Assembly (NCBI RefSeq): GCF_018131005.1
Contig: NZ_JAFCJK010000009.1
Coordinates: forward strand, 1 to 64,000
Length of the DNA stretch: 64,000 nucleotides
Reading direction: 5' to 3'
Origin: Bradyrhizobium lablabi
GTDB lineage: Bacteria > Pseudomonadota > Alphaproteobacteria > Rhizobiales > Xanthobacteraceae
The notes beneath the pieces were generated by a model. That model ran no database searches. It was not told the DNA's origin and worked only from the letters and a program-made list of their open reading frames with translations. The translations under genes and the position numbers were made by a program. This document shows positions 9,397 through 18,064 of the stretch, piece by piece (within the stretch, counting starts at the first letter, position 1; every line of letters begins with the position of its first letter).

Positions 9397-9693
9397 AGTC
9401 GCACTCCGAACGTCCTCTTTTCGTGCGGAGCATTCGCGCTGGCCGGAATCGGCTGCTCTGTTGAAAGCGTTTCCTTCGAAGTTTTTTGGACAAGAAATAT
9501 CTAGGAATGCTTGTGAGAAAAGGTACCCGGTGAAAAATCACGCCTGCGCGAACGGCCGATCGGCATGCTCACCATTGCGTGACCCGCGTCCGCATCCCCA
9601 CAATTGCTGCGAACGCGAACGACAATTGCGCGTTTCCGCTTTTCGTGGCGCGCTTTGAGTGTCACCATCCTCGCAAAGAACGGGAGGGCCGCT

Positions 9694-10536
9694 ATGCGCT
9701 GGTGTGTCTCGGTCGGGGCGGTGCTTGTTGCGGGGGCGATGGTCGGAGGTGACATCGCTGGCATTGCCGCGCCGAGCCAGAAATCTCGATTCGTCGACAC
9801 CAGCCACAATGTGCCATCCGTCAACGTCGAGCTCGTGATCGCCGTCGACATCTCCTACTCGATGGATATGGACGAACTTGCCACCCAACGCGAGGGCTAT
9901 GCACAGGCTATCGTCTCGAAAGACTTCCTTCAGGCGCTGAGGGCCGGTCCGCGCGGCAAGGTGGCCGTGACCTATTTCGAGTGGTCGATGTCGGGCGACG
10001 AAAGGATCATCATTCCTTGGCGAGTGATCGACAGTCCGGAATCGGCGGATGCCGTGGCCGCCGAGATCATGAAAGCACCGGTTCGCCGAGGTTCGAGTAC
10101 GTCGATTTCCAGCGCGATCAATTTCGCAGTGCAGCTGTTTCAAGAGAATCCCTATCGCGGTCTGCGGCGGGTCATCGATATTTCCGGCGATGGGCCGAAC
10201 AACGACGGAGCCCCCGTAGTCGGCGCGCGCGACGCCGCCGTGGCGAAGGGCATCATCATCAACGGCCTGCCTATCATGGTGAAGGAGCCATCCTATTCGA
10301 CGATCGATATCGAAAATCTCGATTTCTACTACGAGGATTGCGTGATCGGAGGGCCGGGCGCCTTCATCATGACGATCAAGGATCGCGAAAAATTCCAGGA
10401 AGCGATCCGGACCAAGCTTGTTCTCGAAGTTGCGGGCCTCACACCGGAGCGCCGGATCGCCCCAGCCTCCGACAAAGAGCCCCGGGTGCCCTGTCTGATC
10501 GGCGAAAGAAAATGGCAGGAGCGCAGGGGGCGGTAA
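9694..10536 (+). CDS. DUF1194 (von Willebrand A-like) exported protein
   Basis: 280 residues from ATG 9694, preceded by GGGAGG. A Sec-type signal is followed from ~residue 48 by VELVIAVDISYSMD, whose DxSxS is the metal-ion-dependent adhesion site of a von Willebrand A fold. Further on come GSSTSISSAINFAV and a second acidic loop RVIDISGDGPNN. This matches DUF1194, a family of periplasmic VWA-like proteins with no established ligand. It stands alone between the small secreted protein and the universal stress protein. Confidence 0.88.
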   Translation: MRWCVSVGAVLVAGAMVGGDIAGIAAPSQKSRFVDTSHNVPSVNVELVIAVDISYSMDMDELATQREGYAQAIVSKDFLQALRAGPRGKVAVTYFEWSMSGDERIIIPWRVIDSPESADAVAAEIMKAPVRRGSSTSISSAINFAVQLFQENPYRGLRRVIDISGDGPNNDGAPVVGARDAAVAKGIIINGLPIMVKEPSYSTIDIENLDFYYEDCVIGGPGAFIMTIKDREKFQEAIRTKLVLEVAGLTPERRIAPASDKEPRVPCLIGERKWQERRGR

Positions 10537-10653
10537 GTGCCGAGACAGTCCTTCAGAGCCGCCGCACGTACAAATTTGGATCGCAGTTATCATGATCGCA
10601 GCCAGCGCCCACGCGCCAGCCCGCTTTGTGACGAGATACCGTTGAAAAGCTGA

Positions 10654-10674
10654 AAATGTGCCCAGGGCACATTT
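10654..10674. promoter_or_regulatory. 21-bp palindrome upstream of the universal stress gene
   Basis: Perfect 10-bp inverted arms AAATGTGCCC and GGGCACATTT around a single A. It lies 150 bp before the universal stress gene and 118 bp after the DUF1194 gene. It lacks a T-run on either strand, so an operator is as likely as a terminator. The cognate regulator is unknown. Confidence 0.55.
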
Positions 10675-10713
10675 CTCACAAAGAGCTCGTATGCGTCAGT
10701 GCGATCACGCACG

Positions 10714-10727
10714 TTGACCGAGATCAA
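10714..10727 (+). promoter_or_regulatory. FNR/FixK-type box (TTGA-N6-TCAA)
   Basis: TTGACCGAGATCAA fits the symmetric TTGA-N6-TCAA site bound by FixK/FNR/Anr regulators. It is centred ~105 bp before the universal stress gene start, compatible with activation if transcription starts about 65 bp before the ATG. Universal stress proteins are frequent low-oxygen (FixK2) targets in Bradyrhizobium; the link here is inference. Confidence 0.6.
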
Positions 10728-10825
10728 TGATCGGAAGCATTCGCTGAACCATCCTAGCCGGCAATGTGTGGACGTTCCGGATCGCAGCAAGTGGGCCGCT
10801 AGTCCAGATAATCGGGAGGTGAAGC

Positions 10826-11209
10826 ATGTACCGGCACATTCTCATTCCGACAGATGGGTCGGAACTGGCGTGGCGCGGGGTGGCGCATGGGTTGGCGTTG
10901 GCGAAATCCGTTGGAGCCAAGGTATCTGCAATCTATGTTGTGGAACCGCTTCTTGCAGTGACAGGCGACTTTGCGAGCGTGCTGGATCGCGTAGCAAATG
11001 CGGCCAAGGAGGCTGGTGTATCGTGCGAGACAGTTCAGGTGGAGAACACGCCACCTCATGAAGCCATCATTGCCGCGGCCGCGGACAAGGGCTGCGATCT
11101 CATCGTTATGTCATCGCATGGGCTCAGTGGACTTTCCATGCTTCTTATCGGCAGTGTGACAAACAAGGTGCTGACCTACGCGAAGACCCCCGTACTGGTT
11201 TGTCGATGA
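10826..11209 (+). CDS. Universal stress protein, UspA family
   Basis: 127 residues from ATG 10826 with GGGAGGTGA upstream. It is a single Usp domain: YRHILIPTDGSELAWR at the N-terminus, the Asp of the ATP site in TDGS, CDLIVMSSHGLSGLSM, then a GS-containing phosphate-binding loop (LLIGSVTNKVL) and VLVCR at the end. The glycine-rich loop suggests an ATP-binding type. Small Usp proteins accumulate under starvation, oxidative or low-oxygen stress; the FixK-type box and the palindrome upstream point to oxygen-responsive control. Confidence 0.93.
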   Translation: MYRHILIPTDGSELAWRGVAHGLALAKSVGAKVSAIYVVEPLLAVTGDFASVLDRVANAAKEAGVSCETVQVENTPPHEAIIAAAADKGCDLIVMSSHGLSGLSMLLIGSVTNKVLTYAKTPVLVCR

Positions 11210-11252
11210 ATAGCAGGCCGCTCGATGGGCCAAATTACGGCTAGGGAGACGC

Positions 11253-12593
11253 TTATTTTTCCCGCGCGTGCTGGTCGAACACGCTCAGCACGGCGAGCGT
11301 CATGGCCTCAACCCCGGTCTGGATAGTCGGCTTCGGCACTGGCGCGAACAGGGGCGAGTGGTTGCCGGGCAGTTGCGGACCTGCGCCCTCGCGGGCGGCA
11401 GCGACGCGCTCCGGTTCATACACGCCGATATTGAAGAACATCGAGGGTACGCCGGCGTTGATGAATTCCGAATAATCTTCGCTGGGCGCGTTCGGCGGCA
11501 CAGGCCCGATGAACTTGTCGCCGAACGCCGCTTTCAGCACTTTTTCTGCCGTGGCGACCACGCCGGAATCATTGATCACGGCCTTGGTGCCTTCGGTGAT
11601 CTTGATCTCCGGCTCCGGCGCATTCGACATGGCGGCGACCGCCTTCGCTGTCCGCTCGATACCGGCGAACATCCTGGCGCGCACCTCCGGCTTGAAGCTG
11701 CGAATGGTGCCTGCCAGCACCACATCGTCGGGAATGATGTTTACCGCGGTGCCGCCGTGGATCGTACCGATGCTGACAACGCCAAATTCGGCGGGGTCCT
11801 TTTCGCGGCTGATCACACTTTGAACATCGACGACAAAGCGCGCGGCCATCATCACGGGGTCGATGGTCGCCTGCGGCAACGCGCCGTGACCACCGCGGCC
11901 GCGGAATTTGATGTAGAGGCCGTCGGCGTTCGAGGAGCCGATCCCGACGCGATAGAGCACGGTGCCATGGGCGAAGGGGCCATCGTGCAAAGCGAAGCCG
12001 AAATCGGGCTTCGGAAATCGCGTGAACAGGCCGTCCGCCAGCATGGCCTTGGCGCCCGACACAATTTCCTCGGCCGGCTGGGCGATGAACATCAGCGTGC
12101 CGCGCCACTGGTCCTTCAGGCCAACGAGCGTCCTGGCCGTTCCCACCCAGATCGCCATATGAATGTCGTGACCGCAACTGTGGGCCACGAATGTTTCACG
12201 TCCTTGCCAGATGGTCTTGTCATGGCTCGCGTAAGCAAGGTCGGTTTTCTCTTCCATCGGCAGCGCATCGAGTTCGGTGCGTACCATGATGGTGGGGCCG
12301 TCGCCATTTTTGTAGATCGCAACCAGCCCGGTCTTGCCGACGTGCTCCGTCACCTCGAAGCCCAGGGCCTGCATCTCGGCGGCCAACTTGGCTGCCGTCT
12401 TCTCTTCCTGAAAAGCGATTTCGGGGTGAGCGTGGATGTCCTTGTAGAGCGTGTCGAGTTTTGGATAGTCGCTCTCGACCGATCTCTCGATGGCGCTCTT
12501 CAGGCTGACGACGTCAAGTTCAGCACGGGCTTGTAGCGGCAGCGAAGCGGACAGCGCAGCGGATGCAAGCAGCGTTGCAAGAAATCTGGTCAT
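11253..12593 (-). CDS. Exported M20 family amidohydrolase/peptidase
   Basis: 446 residues with a Sec signal (LLASAALSASLPLQARA, cleavage ~residue 24). It has M20D-type motifs: HAHPEIAFQEEKTA, RTELDALPMEEKT, SCGHDIHMA and AQPAEEIVSGAKAM supply the metal ligands and catalytic Glu, and RGRGGHGALPQ belongs to the dimerisation/lid domain. The family hydrolyses N-acyl amino acids, hippurate or indole-acetyl conjugates. A signal peptide is unusual for classic hippurate hydrolases but common in the periplasmic branch. It is a single gene with its own ribosome-binding site. Confidence 0.9.
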   Translation of the reverse strand: MTRFLATLLASAALSASLPLQARAELDVVSLKSAIERSVESDYPKLDTLYKDIHAHPEIAFQEEKTAAKLAAEMQALGFEVTEHVGKTGLVAIYKNGDGPTIMVRTELDALPMEEKTDLAYASHDKTIWQGRETFVAHSCGHDIHMAIWVGTARTLVGLKDQWRGTLMFIAQPAEEIVSGAKAMLADGLFTRFPKPDFGFALHDGPFAHGTVLYRVGIGSSNADGLYIKFRGRGGHGALPQATIDPVMMAARFVVDVQSVISREKDPAEFGVVSIGTIHGGTAVNIIPDDVVLAGTIRSFKPEVRARMFAGIERTAKAVAAMSNAPEPEIKITEGTKAVINDSGVVATAEKVLKAAFGDKFIGPVPPNAPSEDYSEFINAGVPSMFFNIGVYEPERVAAAREGAGPQLPGNHSPLFAPVPKPTIQTGVEAMTLAVLSVFDQHAREK

Positions 12594-12679
12594 GGCAAAT
12601 CGTTCCAGGTTAAACCCAGGTGTTCGCTAGAGCTTTACGACCTCGCTGGCTCTGGCGAACATTACCATATCTGGTCCTC

Positions 12680-12753
12680 GAGCATGATCCGGAAAAGTGT
12701 ATAGCGGTTTTCCCTGGTGACAAACGCGTAGCGTTTGCGCGGAGATCATGCTC
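12680..12753. repeat. Dispersed palindromic repeat, copy 1
   Basis: Bounded by GAGCATGATC and its complement GATCATGCTC, with an inner CAAACGC/GCGTTTG hairpin and a GCGGTTTTCCC block. The same element recurs inverted at 21719-21791 and, decayed, at 32892-32966. It lies between the amidohydrolase and LysR genes and has no coding potential. Confidence 0.8.
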
Positions 12754-12779
12754 AAACAGAACTGCGGCTCGAAGCCGCG

Positions 12780-13697
12780 TCATGCGTCCCGCGCGTAGCT
12801 CTTCAATCGTGCGTCGAGCACCGCGAGGAGATCGTCGCGGGTGGGGTCGCGCGAGCCCTTCAGCCAGGCGGCCGCGAGCGGAAGGCGCCCGGCACGGCTG
12901 TTGCGCTTGAGCTTCAACGGCACGAAGCGGACGCCCGAGATCGCCATCCGCGAGGTCCAGCGCGGCACGATGGCAACCCCGAGCCGCGCGGCGACCATGT
13001 TGACGATCGTCTGCTTCTCGTCGGCGATCTGGTGGATGCGCGGCGTCAGGCCGGCTTCTTCGAACAGCTTCACGGTGAGATCGTGGCTGTGCGGACGCGC
13101 GCGGCGTTCCGGCACGATCAGCGGCTGGTCAGCGATGTCGGGCAGCGTGACCTGCTTGCGCCGCGCCAGCGCGTGTCCCTGCGACAGCACGACGATAGCC
13201 GTCTCCTGCAGCAATGGACGAAATTCGATGCGCTTGTCGGCGCGCTCCGGTGGCCGCACGAAGGCGAGATCGAGCGCACCCGAGAGCAGCCTAGGCAGCA
13301 GGCGGATGGTCTTGTCCTCGAGAAGCTGCACCGCCACGTCGGGATGATGGCTACGAAAATCGCGCAGCAAGGAGGGCAGCAGCCCGGCCGCGGCGCTGTC
13401 GACCGCGCCGACCCGGAAGCGCCGTGTCGACGGCCGGCGCCGACGCTTGCGAAAGCCGTCCTCGATGGCTTCGGCCTGGCCGAGCAGCGCGCGCCCGTCA
13501 CGCAGCAGCGTCGCGCCGTCCTCGGTCAGCGACACCGCGCGCGTGGTGCGGGCGAACAGGCGAACGCCAACATCCTCTTCCAGCAGCTTGATGTGGCGGC
13601 CGAGCGCCGACGGCAGCATCTGCAGGCGCTGCGCCGCGCGGCCGAAATGCAGCTCCTCGGCAGCCGCCACGAAGCAGCGGAGCTGATGCAGTTCCAA
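12780..13697 (-). CDS. LysR family transcriptional regulator
   Basis: 305 residues if translation starts at TTG 13697, which is preceded by AAAGGAAAG at good spacing and gives the canonical MELHQLRCFVAAAEELHFG. The longer frame from 13736 would run into a dispersed repeat. The winged helix is at residues ~1-60 (RAAQRLQMLPSALGRHIKLL) and the effector domain runs from ~88 (FRVGAVDSAAAGLLPSLLRDF). It is transcribed divergently from the MFS transporter/tartrate dehydrogenase pair, so it very probably controls that pair in response to their substrate. Confidence 0.9.
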   Translation of the reverse strand: MELHQLRCFVAAAEELHFGRAAQRLQMLPSALGRHIKLLEEDVGVRLFARTTRAVSLTEDGATLLRDGRALLGQAEAIEDGFRKRRRRPSTRRFRVGAVDSAAAGLLPSLLRDFRSHHPDVAVQLLEDKTIRLLPRLLSGALDLAFVRPPERADKRIEFRPLLQETAIVVLSQGHALARRKQVTLPDIADQPLIVPERRARPHSHDLTVKLFEEAGLTPRIHQIADEKQTIVNMVAARLGVAIVPRWTSRMAISGVRFVPLKLKRNSRAGRLPLAAAWLKGSRDPTRDDLLAVLDARLKSYARDA

Positions 13698-13733
13698 GGC
13701 GCTTTCCTTTCGCTCCTGTGCGTCCGCCCCCAT

Positions 13734-13812
13734 CATTGCGAGCGTAAGCGAAGCAATCCAAGCTGCCGCGCCGAAAGAACGGATTGCTTCGTCGCATCCG
13801 TTCCTCGCAATG
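13734..13812. repeat. Dispersed palindromic repeat (CATTGCGAG type)
   Basis: Outer arms CATTGCGAG and CTCGCAATG with nested inner arms GAAGCAATCC and GGATTGCTTC. This is an intergenic element type common in Bradyrhizobium-like genomes. It lies between the LysR gene and the MFS gene and could separate their promoters. Confidence 0.65.
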
Positions 13813-13944
13813 ACGGCAATGATTATATCATTTTTTTGTATAAACCCGAGTGGATTGAGTGGAAAGGGCCAAGCCTCTTAACCTTCCCGCCGACGCGGCA
13901 AAATTGCGTCCCATTCAAGAACAACATGAATCCGAGGGAGGCCC

Positions 13945-15258
13945 ATGGAAAGCGAGCTTCAGACGCGCGTGCTGCGCAAGATTTCCCTGCGCATCGTTCC
14001 CTTCATCATGCTGCTCTACTTCGTGGCGTTCATCGACCGCGTCAATATCGGCTTCGCGTCGCTGACCATGAACAAGGACATCGGCCTGTCGCCTACGGTG
14101 TACGGCTTCGGGGCCGGAATTTTCTTCTGGGGCTACTTCCTGTTCGAGGTGCCTTCCAACATCATCCTGCACAAGATCGGCGCGCGGATCTGGATCGCGC
14201 GGGTGATGATCAGTTGGGGACTGGTGTCGGCGGCGATGGCGCTCGTGCAGGGCGCGACCAGCTTCTACGTGTTGCGCTTTCTGCTCGGCGCCGCCGAGGC
14301 CGGCTTCTTTCCCGGCATCATCCTCTATCTTTCCTACTGGTTCCCGGCGCGCCAGCGCGCGGCCGTCACCGCGCTGTTCATGGCCGCGGCGCCGCTGTCG
14401 ACCGTGCTCGGCTCGCCGGTGTCGGGCGCCTTGCTGGAAATGGACGGCCTGCTCGGCCTCAAGGGCTGGCAATGGCTGTTCGTGCTGGAGGCCGTGCCGG
14501 CCGTCCTGCTCGGCTTCGTCGTGCTGGGCTTCCTGACCGACCGGCCGGAGCAGGCCAAATGGCTCGCCGATGACGAGCGCGCATGGCTGGTCAAGACCAT
14601 GAAGGCGGAAAACGACGGCAAGGCCGCGACCGCAAGCCACAGCATCTGGAGGGGATTGGCCGATCCGCGGGTGCTGGCGCTGTCGCTGGTCTATTTCGGC
14701 ACCTCTGCGGGCCTCTACACGCTCGGCGTCTGGGCGCCGCAGATCATCAAGCAGTTCGGCCTGTCGGCGATCCAGATCGGCGTGTTGAACGCGGTGCCGG
14801 CGACTGTCGCCGTCCTCGCCATGATCCTGTGGGCGCGCCATTCGGATCGCACCGGCGAACGCACCTGGCACGTCGTGCTCGCCTGCCTGGTGGCCGCAGC
14901 CGGACTTGCGCTCGCGGGACTATGGACGAGCCTCGCCGCCGTGATCGCCGCGCTGACGCTGGTCAATATCGGCATCTCTTCGTCGAAGCCGCCGCTGTGG
15001 AGCATGCCGACCATGTTCCTGTCCGGCTCGGCCGCCGCAGCCGGCATCGCCACGATCAACTCGATCGGCAATCTCGGCGGCTTTGTCGGGCCGGCCATGA
15101 TCGGCTGGATCAAGGACCGGACCGGCAGCTTTGCCGGCGGACTGTTCTTCGTCGGCGGGCTGCTCGTGATCTCAGCCCTGCTCACGCTGCTGCTGTCGCG
15201 CGCAAAAGGCACGCCGGCGCCGGCTGGACCCCAACCAACTCCCGCCCGAACCCGCTAA
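13945..15258 (+). CDS. MFS transporter, anion:cation symporter (tartrate/hexuronate-like) family
   Basis: 437 residues starting at ATG 13945 with GGGAGG upstream. It has about 12 hydrophobic segments. The first loop has the family pattern FVAFIDRVNIGFASLTMNKD, then YGFGAGIFFWGYFLFEVPSN and RFLLGAAEAGFFPGIILYLS, typical of the ACS branch (tartrate, phthalate, galactarate carriers). It lies directly before a tartrate dehydrogenase gene (21-bp gap), so import of tartrate or a similar hydroxy-dicarboxylate is the most likely role. The LysR gene opposite is the probable regulator. Confidence 0.9.
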   Translation: MESELQTRVLRKISLRIVPFIMLLYFVAFIDRVNIGFASLTMNKDIGLSPTVYGFGAGIFFWGYFLFEVPSNIILHKIGARIWIARVMISWGLVSAAMALVQGATSFYVLRFLLGAAEAGFFPGIILYLSYWFPARQRAAVTALFMAAAPLSTVLGSPVSGALLEMDGLLGLKGWQWLFVLEAVPAVLLGFVVLGFLTDRPEQAKWLADDERAWLVKTMKAENDGKAATASHSIWRGLADPRVLALSLVYFGTSAGLYTLGVWAPQIIKQFGLSAIQIGVLNAVPATVAVLAMILWARHSDRTGERTWHVVLACLVAAAGLALAGLWTSLAAVIAALTLVNIGISSSKPPLWSMPTMFLSGSAAAAGIATINSIGNLGGFVGPAMIGWIKDRTGSFAGGLFFVGGLLVISALLTLLLSRAKGTPAPAGPQPTPARTR

Positions 15259-15279
15259 CAACTTATCCGGAGACATCCC

Positions 15280-16353
15280 ATGCGCACTCATTCCATCGCC
15301 GCCATTCCCGCCGACGGCATCGGACCCGAAGTCATCTCCGCGGGCATCCGCGTGCTCGACGCGCTGGCCAAGCGCTCCGGCGACCTCGCCTTCACCTTCA
15401 AGACCTTCGACTGGGGCTCGGACTATTACAAGAAGCACGGCGTGATGATGCCGGCCGACGGCTTGACCGAGCTCAAGAAGTTCGACGCGATCTATTTCGG
15501 CGCGGTCGGCGCGCCCGACGTGCCCGACCACATCACGCTCTGGGGGCTGCGGCTGCCGATCTGCCAGGGCTTTGACCAGTACGCCAATGTGCGGCCGACC
15601 AAGATCCTGCCCGGCGTCGCCTCGCCGCTGCGCGATGTCGGCGTCGGCGCTCTCGACTGGGTAATCGTGCGCGAGAATTCCGAAGGCGAATATGCGGGCA
15701 TGGGTGGCCGCGCGCACAAGGGCCTGCCCGAAGAGGTCGGCACCGAAGTCGCGATCTTCACCCGCGTCGGCGTCACGCGCATCATGCGCTTTGCGTTCCA
15801 GCTCGCGCAGTCGCGGCCGCGCAAATTCCTCACCGTGGTGACCAAGTCGAACGCGCAGCGCCACGGCATGGTGATGTGGGACGAGATCGCGGACGAGGTG
15901 TCGCGCGAGTTCCCCGACGTGACCTGGGACAAGATGCTGGTCGACGCCATGACGGTTCGCATGACGCTCAATCCAAAGAGCCTCGACACGATCGTCGCAA
16001 CCAACCTTCATGCCGACATCCTCTCCGACCTCGCCGGCGCGCTGGCCGGCAGCCTCGGCGTCGCGCCGACCGGCAACATCGATCCGCAGCGCCGCTTCCC
16101 ATCCATGTTCGAGCCAATCCACGGCTCGGCTTTCGACATCACCGGCAAGGGCATCGCCAATCCGGTCGCGACCTTCTGGACCGGCGCGCAGATGCTTGAG
16201 CATCTCGGCGAGAAGGAGCCGGCGGCACGGCTGATGGCGGCGGTCGAGAAAGTATGCGCGGCCGGCGTGTTGACGCCCGACGTCGGCGGCAAGGCGACGA
16301 CGAAGGAAGTCACAGAGGCCGTGATCGACGCGATCCACGGATCGAACGTGTAA
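15280..16353 (+). CDS. ttuC: Tartrate dehydrogenase/decarboxylase family protein
   Basis: 357 residues with GGAG before ATG 15280. It is an isocitrate/isopropylmalate dehydrogenase-fold enzyme: IPADGIGPEVISAGIRVLD (NAD-binding start), FGAVGAPDVPDHITLWGLRL, QYANVRPTKILPG, the catalytic Tyr region ENSEGEYAGMGGR, a Lys region VTKSNAQRHG, a metal site DAMTVRM and FEPIHGSAFDITGKG near the C-terminus. The WGLRLPICQ variant and its length fit tartrate dehydrogenase/D-malate dehydrogenase rather than LeuB. Expected reaction: NAD-dependent oxidation (with decarboxylation) of tartrate or D-malate in the cytoplasm. It is co-directional with the transporter upstream. Confidence 0.9.
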   Translation: MRTHSIAAIPADGIGPEVISAGIRVLDALAKRSGDLAFTFKTFDWGSDYYKKHGVMMPADGLTELKKFDAIYFGAVGAPDVPDHITLWGLRLPICQGFDQYANVRPTKILPGVASPLRDVGVGALDWVIVRENSEGEYAGMGGRAHKGLPEEVGTEVAIFTRVGVTRIMRFAFQLAQSRPRKFLTVVTKSNAQRHGMVMWDEIADEVSREFPDVTWDKMLVDAMTVRMTLNPKSLDTIVATNLHADILSDLAGALAGSLGVAPTGNIDPQRRFPSMFEPIHGSAFDITGKGIANPVATFWTGAQMLEHLGEKEPAARLMAAVEKVCAAGVLTPDVGGKATTKEVTEAVIDAIHGSNV

Positions 16354-16640
16354 GCCGAGAAGCCGGGTACCGCATCTTCTCCCTCGCCCCGCTCGCGGGT
16401 CGAGACGAGCGGAGCTCACGCTTAGAGGGTTGGGGTGAGCGGTGCCTCAGCGCGGCCAGCCATAGATGACTCGCGGACATCCGCCTCACCCGGATCGCAT
16501 CTCCGATGCGATCCGACCTCTCCTCGCAAGCGGGGCGAGGTGACTCCGAGGTCAACCCCAAAAGCAAACCGCCCGCTTGCTTTCGCAAACGGGCGGCTTC
16601 GCGGCCATTCAGGTGTTATGGGGGCATATCGCCTGAAGGC

Positions 16641-17129
16641 TCAGCTCTGCGGCGGCTGATCGTTCGGCGGGGTCGGACGGGTCCGATGCTGCGCCATGAA
16701 GGCATCGAACTCTTCCTTGTCCTTGGCGTGGCGCAGGCGATCGAGGAAGTTCTTGAACTCGACCTGCTCCTCCTCGAGCCGGCGCAGCGTTTCCATGCGG
16801 TACTCGTCGAAGGCGCGATTGCCGCTCGACGGCGGACCGAAGCCCCAGCCGAAGCCGCGGCCCTCCATGCGGCTCTTCATCCGATCCATCTTGTACTGCA
16901 TGCGCTCCATCTTGCTCGCCCAGCGATCCCGATCGTGGTGGCTCCAGCAACCCATCTTTCTGCTCCCGAGTGTGAAAAAGAGAAGGGCAAGACCAATCGG
17001 CCACCAGATGATGAAGCCGAGGATAGTCACGGCGATCCAGCCGGGATGCCAGGGGCTCTCCAGCATACGCGGGCGATAGGGCTCTTCCACCGGACCGCGC
17101 CAACGATTGACATCTGCGGTGTAGGACAT
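16641..17129 (-). CDS. DUF2852 membrane protein
   Basis: 162 residues from ATG 17129, which has GGAGAAGGAA directly upstream; an in-frame ATG 17141 lies within that purine run and is less likely. One or two membrane segments (~residues 28-52, HPGWIAVTILGFIIWWPIGL) are followed by an Arg/Met-rich linker and a helical tail (DEYRMETLRRLEEEQVEFK, then FLDRLRHAKDKEEFDAFMAQ). This matches DUF2852, whose function is unknown. A perfect palindrome, TGTAAAT-N3-ATTTACA, sits 35 bp before the start and matches one at the neighbouring TetR gene. Confidence 0.85.
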   Translation of the reverse strand: MSYTADVNRWRGPVEEPYRPRMLESPWHPGWIAVTILGFIIWWPIGLALLFFTLGSRKMGCWSHHDRDRWASKMERMQYKMDRMKSRMEGRGFGWGFGPPSSGNRAFDEYRMETLRRLEEEQVEFKNFLDRLRHAKDKEEFDAFMAQHRTRPTPPNDQPPQS

Positions 17130-17163
17130 TTCCTTCTCCATGACGGCATCACGCCGTTGTGAA

Positions 17164-17180
17164 TGTAAATAACATTTACA
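17164..17180. promoter_or_regulatory. Probable TetR operator upstream of the DUF2852 gene
   Basis: Perfect 7-bp inverted arms TGTAAAT and ATTTACA separated by AAC (17 bp), immediately before the DUF2852 gene. A 17-bp relative overlaps the start of the neighbouring tetR-type gene (17950-17966). Two copies in front of adjacent genes suggest both are bound by that TetR protein. Confidence 0.6.
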
Positions 17181-17248
17181 TAGGTAGCCGATCCCGAGGG
17201 AAAGTCAAGCGGAGCGGATGACGCACCTGCCCAATTATTTTTGTAATT

Positions 17249-17950
17249 TTATTTCGGCCTGCCCCAGGGGCCCGCCGGCTTTTCCTCCGCAGCGGCAGCC
17301 TCTGCCCTGCGGTCGATCGGGAAGCCGAGGCCGCGCAGATAGATCAGGACCTCGGCCTCGAGCAGATCCTCTGGCGACATCGGCAGTTTGCGGCGTGCGG
17401 CGTCGCCGCGGCCGAACAGCGAGGCAACGCCATGCGACATCGACCAGATGTGCAGCGCCATCATCATCGCCGGTGGACGCGGCATGCCGGGCGGCGCCAG
17501 CGCGGCGAGCCGTTCGGCCGCGGCGCGAATGATTGCAAACGCGCGCTCGCTTGCGGCCATCAGCGTCGGGTTGGAGTCGACAGGCACACCGGATTCGAAC
17601 ATCGCCGAGTAGAACGCGGGCTCCTCGCGCGCGAAGCCGAGATAGGCCTTGCCGACACGCTCGAACGCCGAGATCGTGTCGGGGCGGCCGTCGTCCCAGG
17701 CCTGCGTCAGCACCGATTCGAACTGCTCGAAACCGCGCTGCGCGATGCTGGCGAGCAGTTCGTCGCGATCGCGGAAATGCCGGTAGGGCGCGGCGGGGCT
17801 GACGCCCGCCATCCGCGCGGCATCGGCAAAGGTGAAGCCGGCCGGCCCCTTTTGCGAGATCAGGTTAAGGGCGGCCTGTAGCAACGCCTCTTTCAGATTG
17901 CCGTGATGATAGCCGCGCTCGGCGCGGCGTTCGTCCTTGCGCCAGCTCAT
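17249..17950 (-). CDS. TetR/AcrR family regulator
   Basis: 233 residues. The N-terminal helix-turn-helix (GNLKEALLQAALNLISQKG, then FTFADAARMAGVSPAAPYRHF, residues ~18-62) is followed by a ligand domain whose ALHIWSMSHGVASLFGRG pattern (~175-192) resembles the C-terminal domain containing a conserved W-H-G-type motif. The start ATG 17950 lies inside a TGTGAA-N5-TTTACA palindrome, consistent with autorepression. The downstream DUF2852 gene, on the same strand, has its own better copy of the site. Confidence 0.92.
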   Translation of the reverse strand: MSWRKDERRAERGYHHGNLKEALLQAALNLISQKGPAGFTFADAARMAGVSPAAPYRHFRDRDELLASIAQRGFEQFESVLTQAWDDGRPDTISAFERVGKAYLGFAREEPAFYSAMFESGVPVDSNPTLMAASERAFAIIRAAAERLAALAPPGMPRPPAMMMALHIWSMSHGVASLFGRGDAARRKLPMSPEDLLEAEVLIYLRGLGFPIDRRAEAAAAEEKPAGPWGRPK

Positions 17951-17966
17951 GTGAACGATCTTTACA
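17950..17966. promoter_or_regulatory. Probable TetR autoregulatory operator
   Basis: TGTGAAC-N3-CTTTACA, the same 17-bp length and arm pattern as 17164-17180 with two mismatches between arms. It overlaps the tetR-type start codon, where bound repressor would block transcription or an extremely short leader. Confidence 0.5.
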
Positions 17967-18064
17967 TGAGCCGGCGGGAAAGGTCACTAGCGGCTGGCCG
18001 CAGACCGGGCCCCTGGTTCGGAACGCGCGTTTCGCGCTCCTCACCAAGAGGGCTTGTTGGCGAA

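Noticed and set aside
8761..9504. A 247-codon plus-strand frame
   Set aside because: No domain, no ribosome-binding site, unusual composition, and opposite a small protein with a good signal peptide.
12735..14573. A 612-codon plus-strand open frame
   Set aside because: It is the antisense of the LysR gene followed by the MFS gene read in the wrong frame; no domain pattern.
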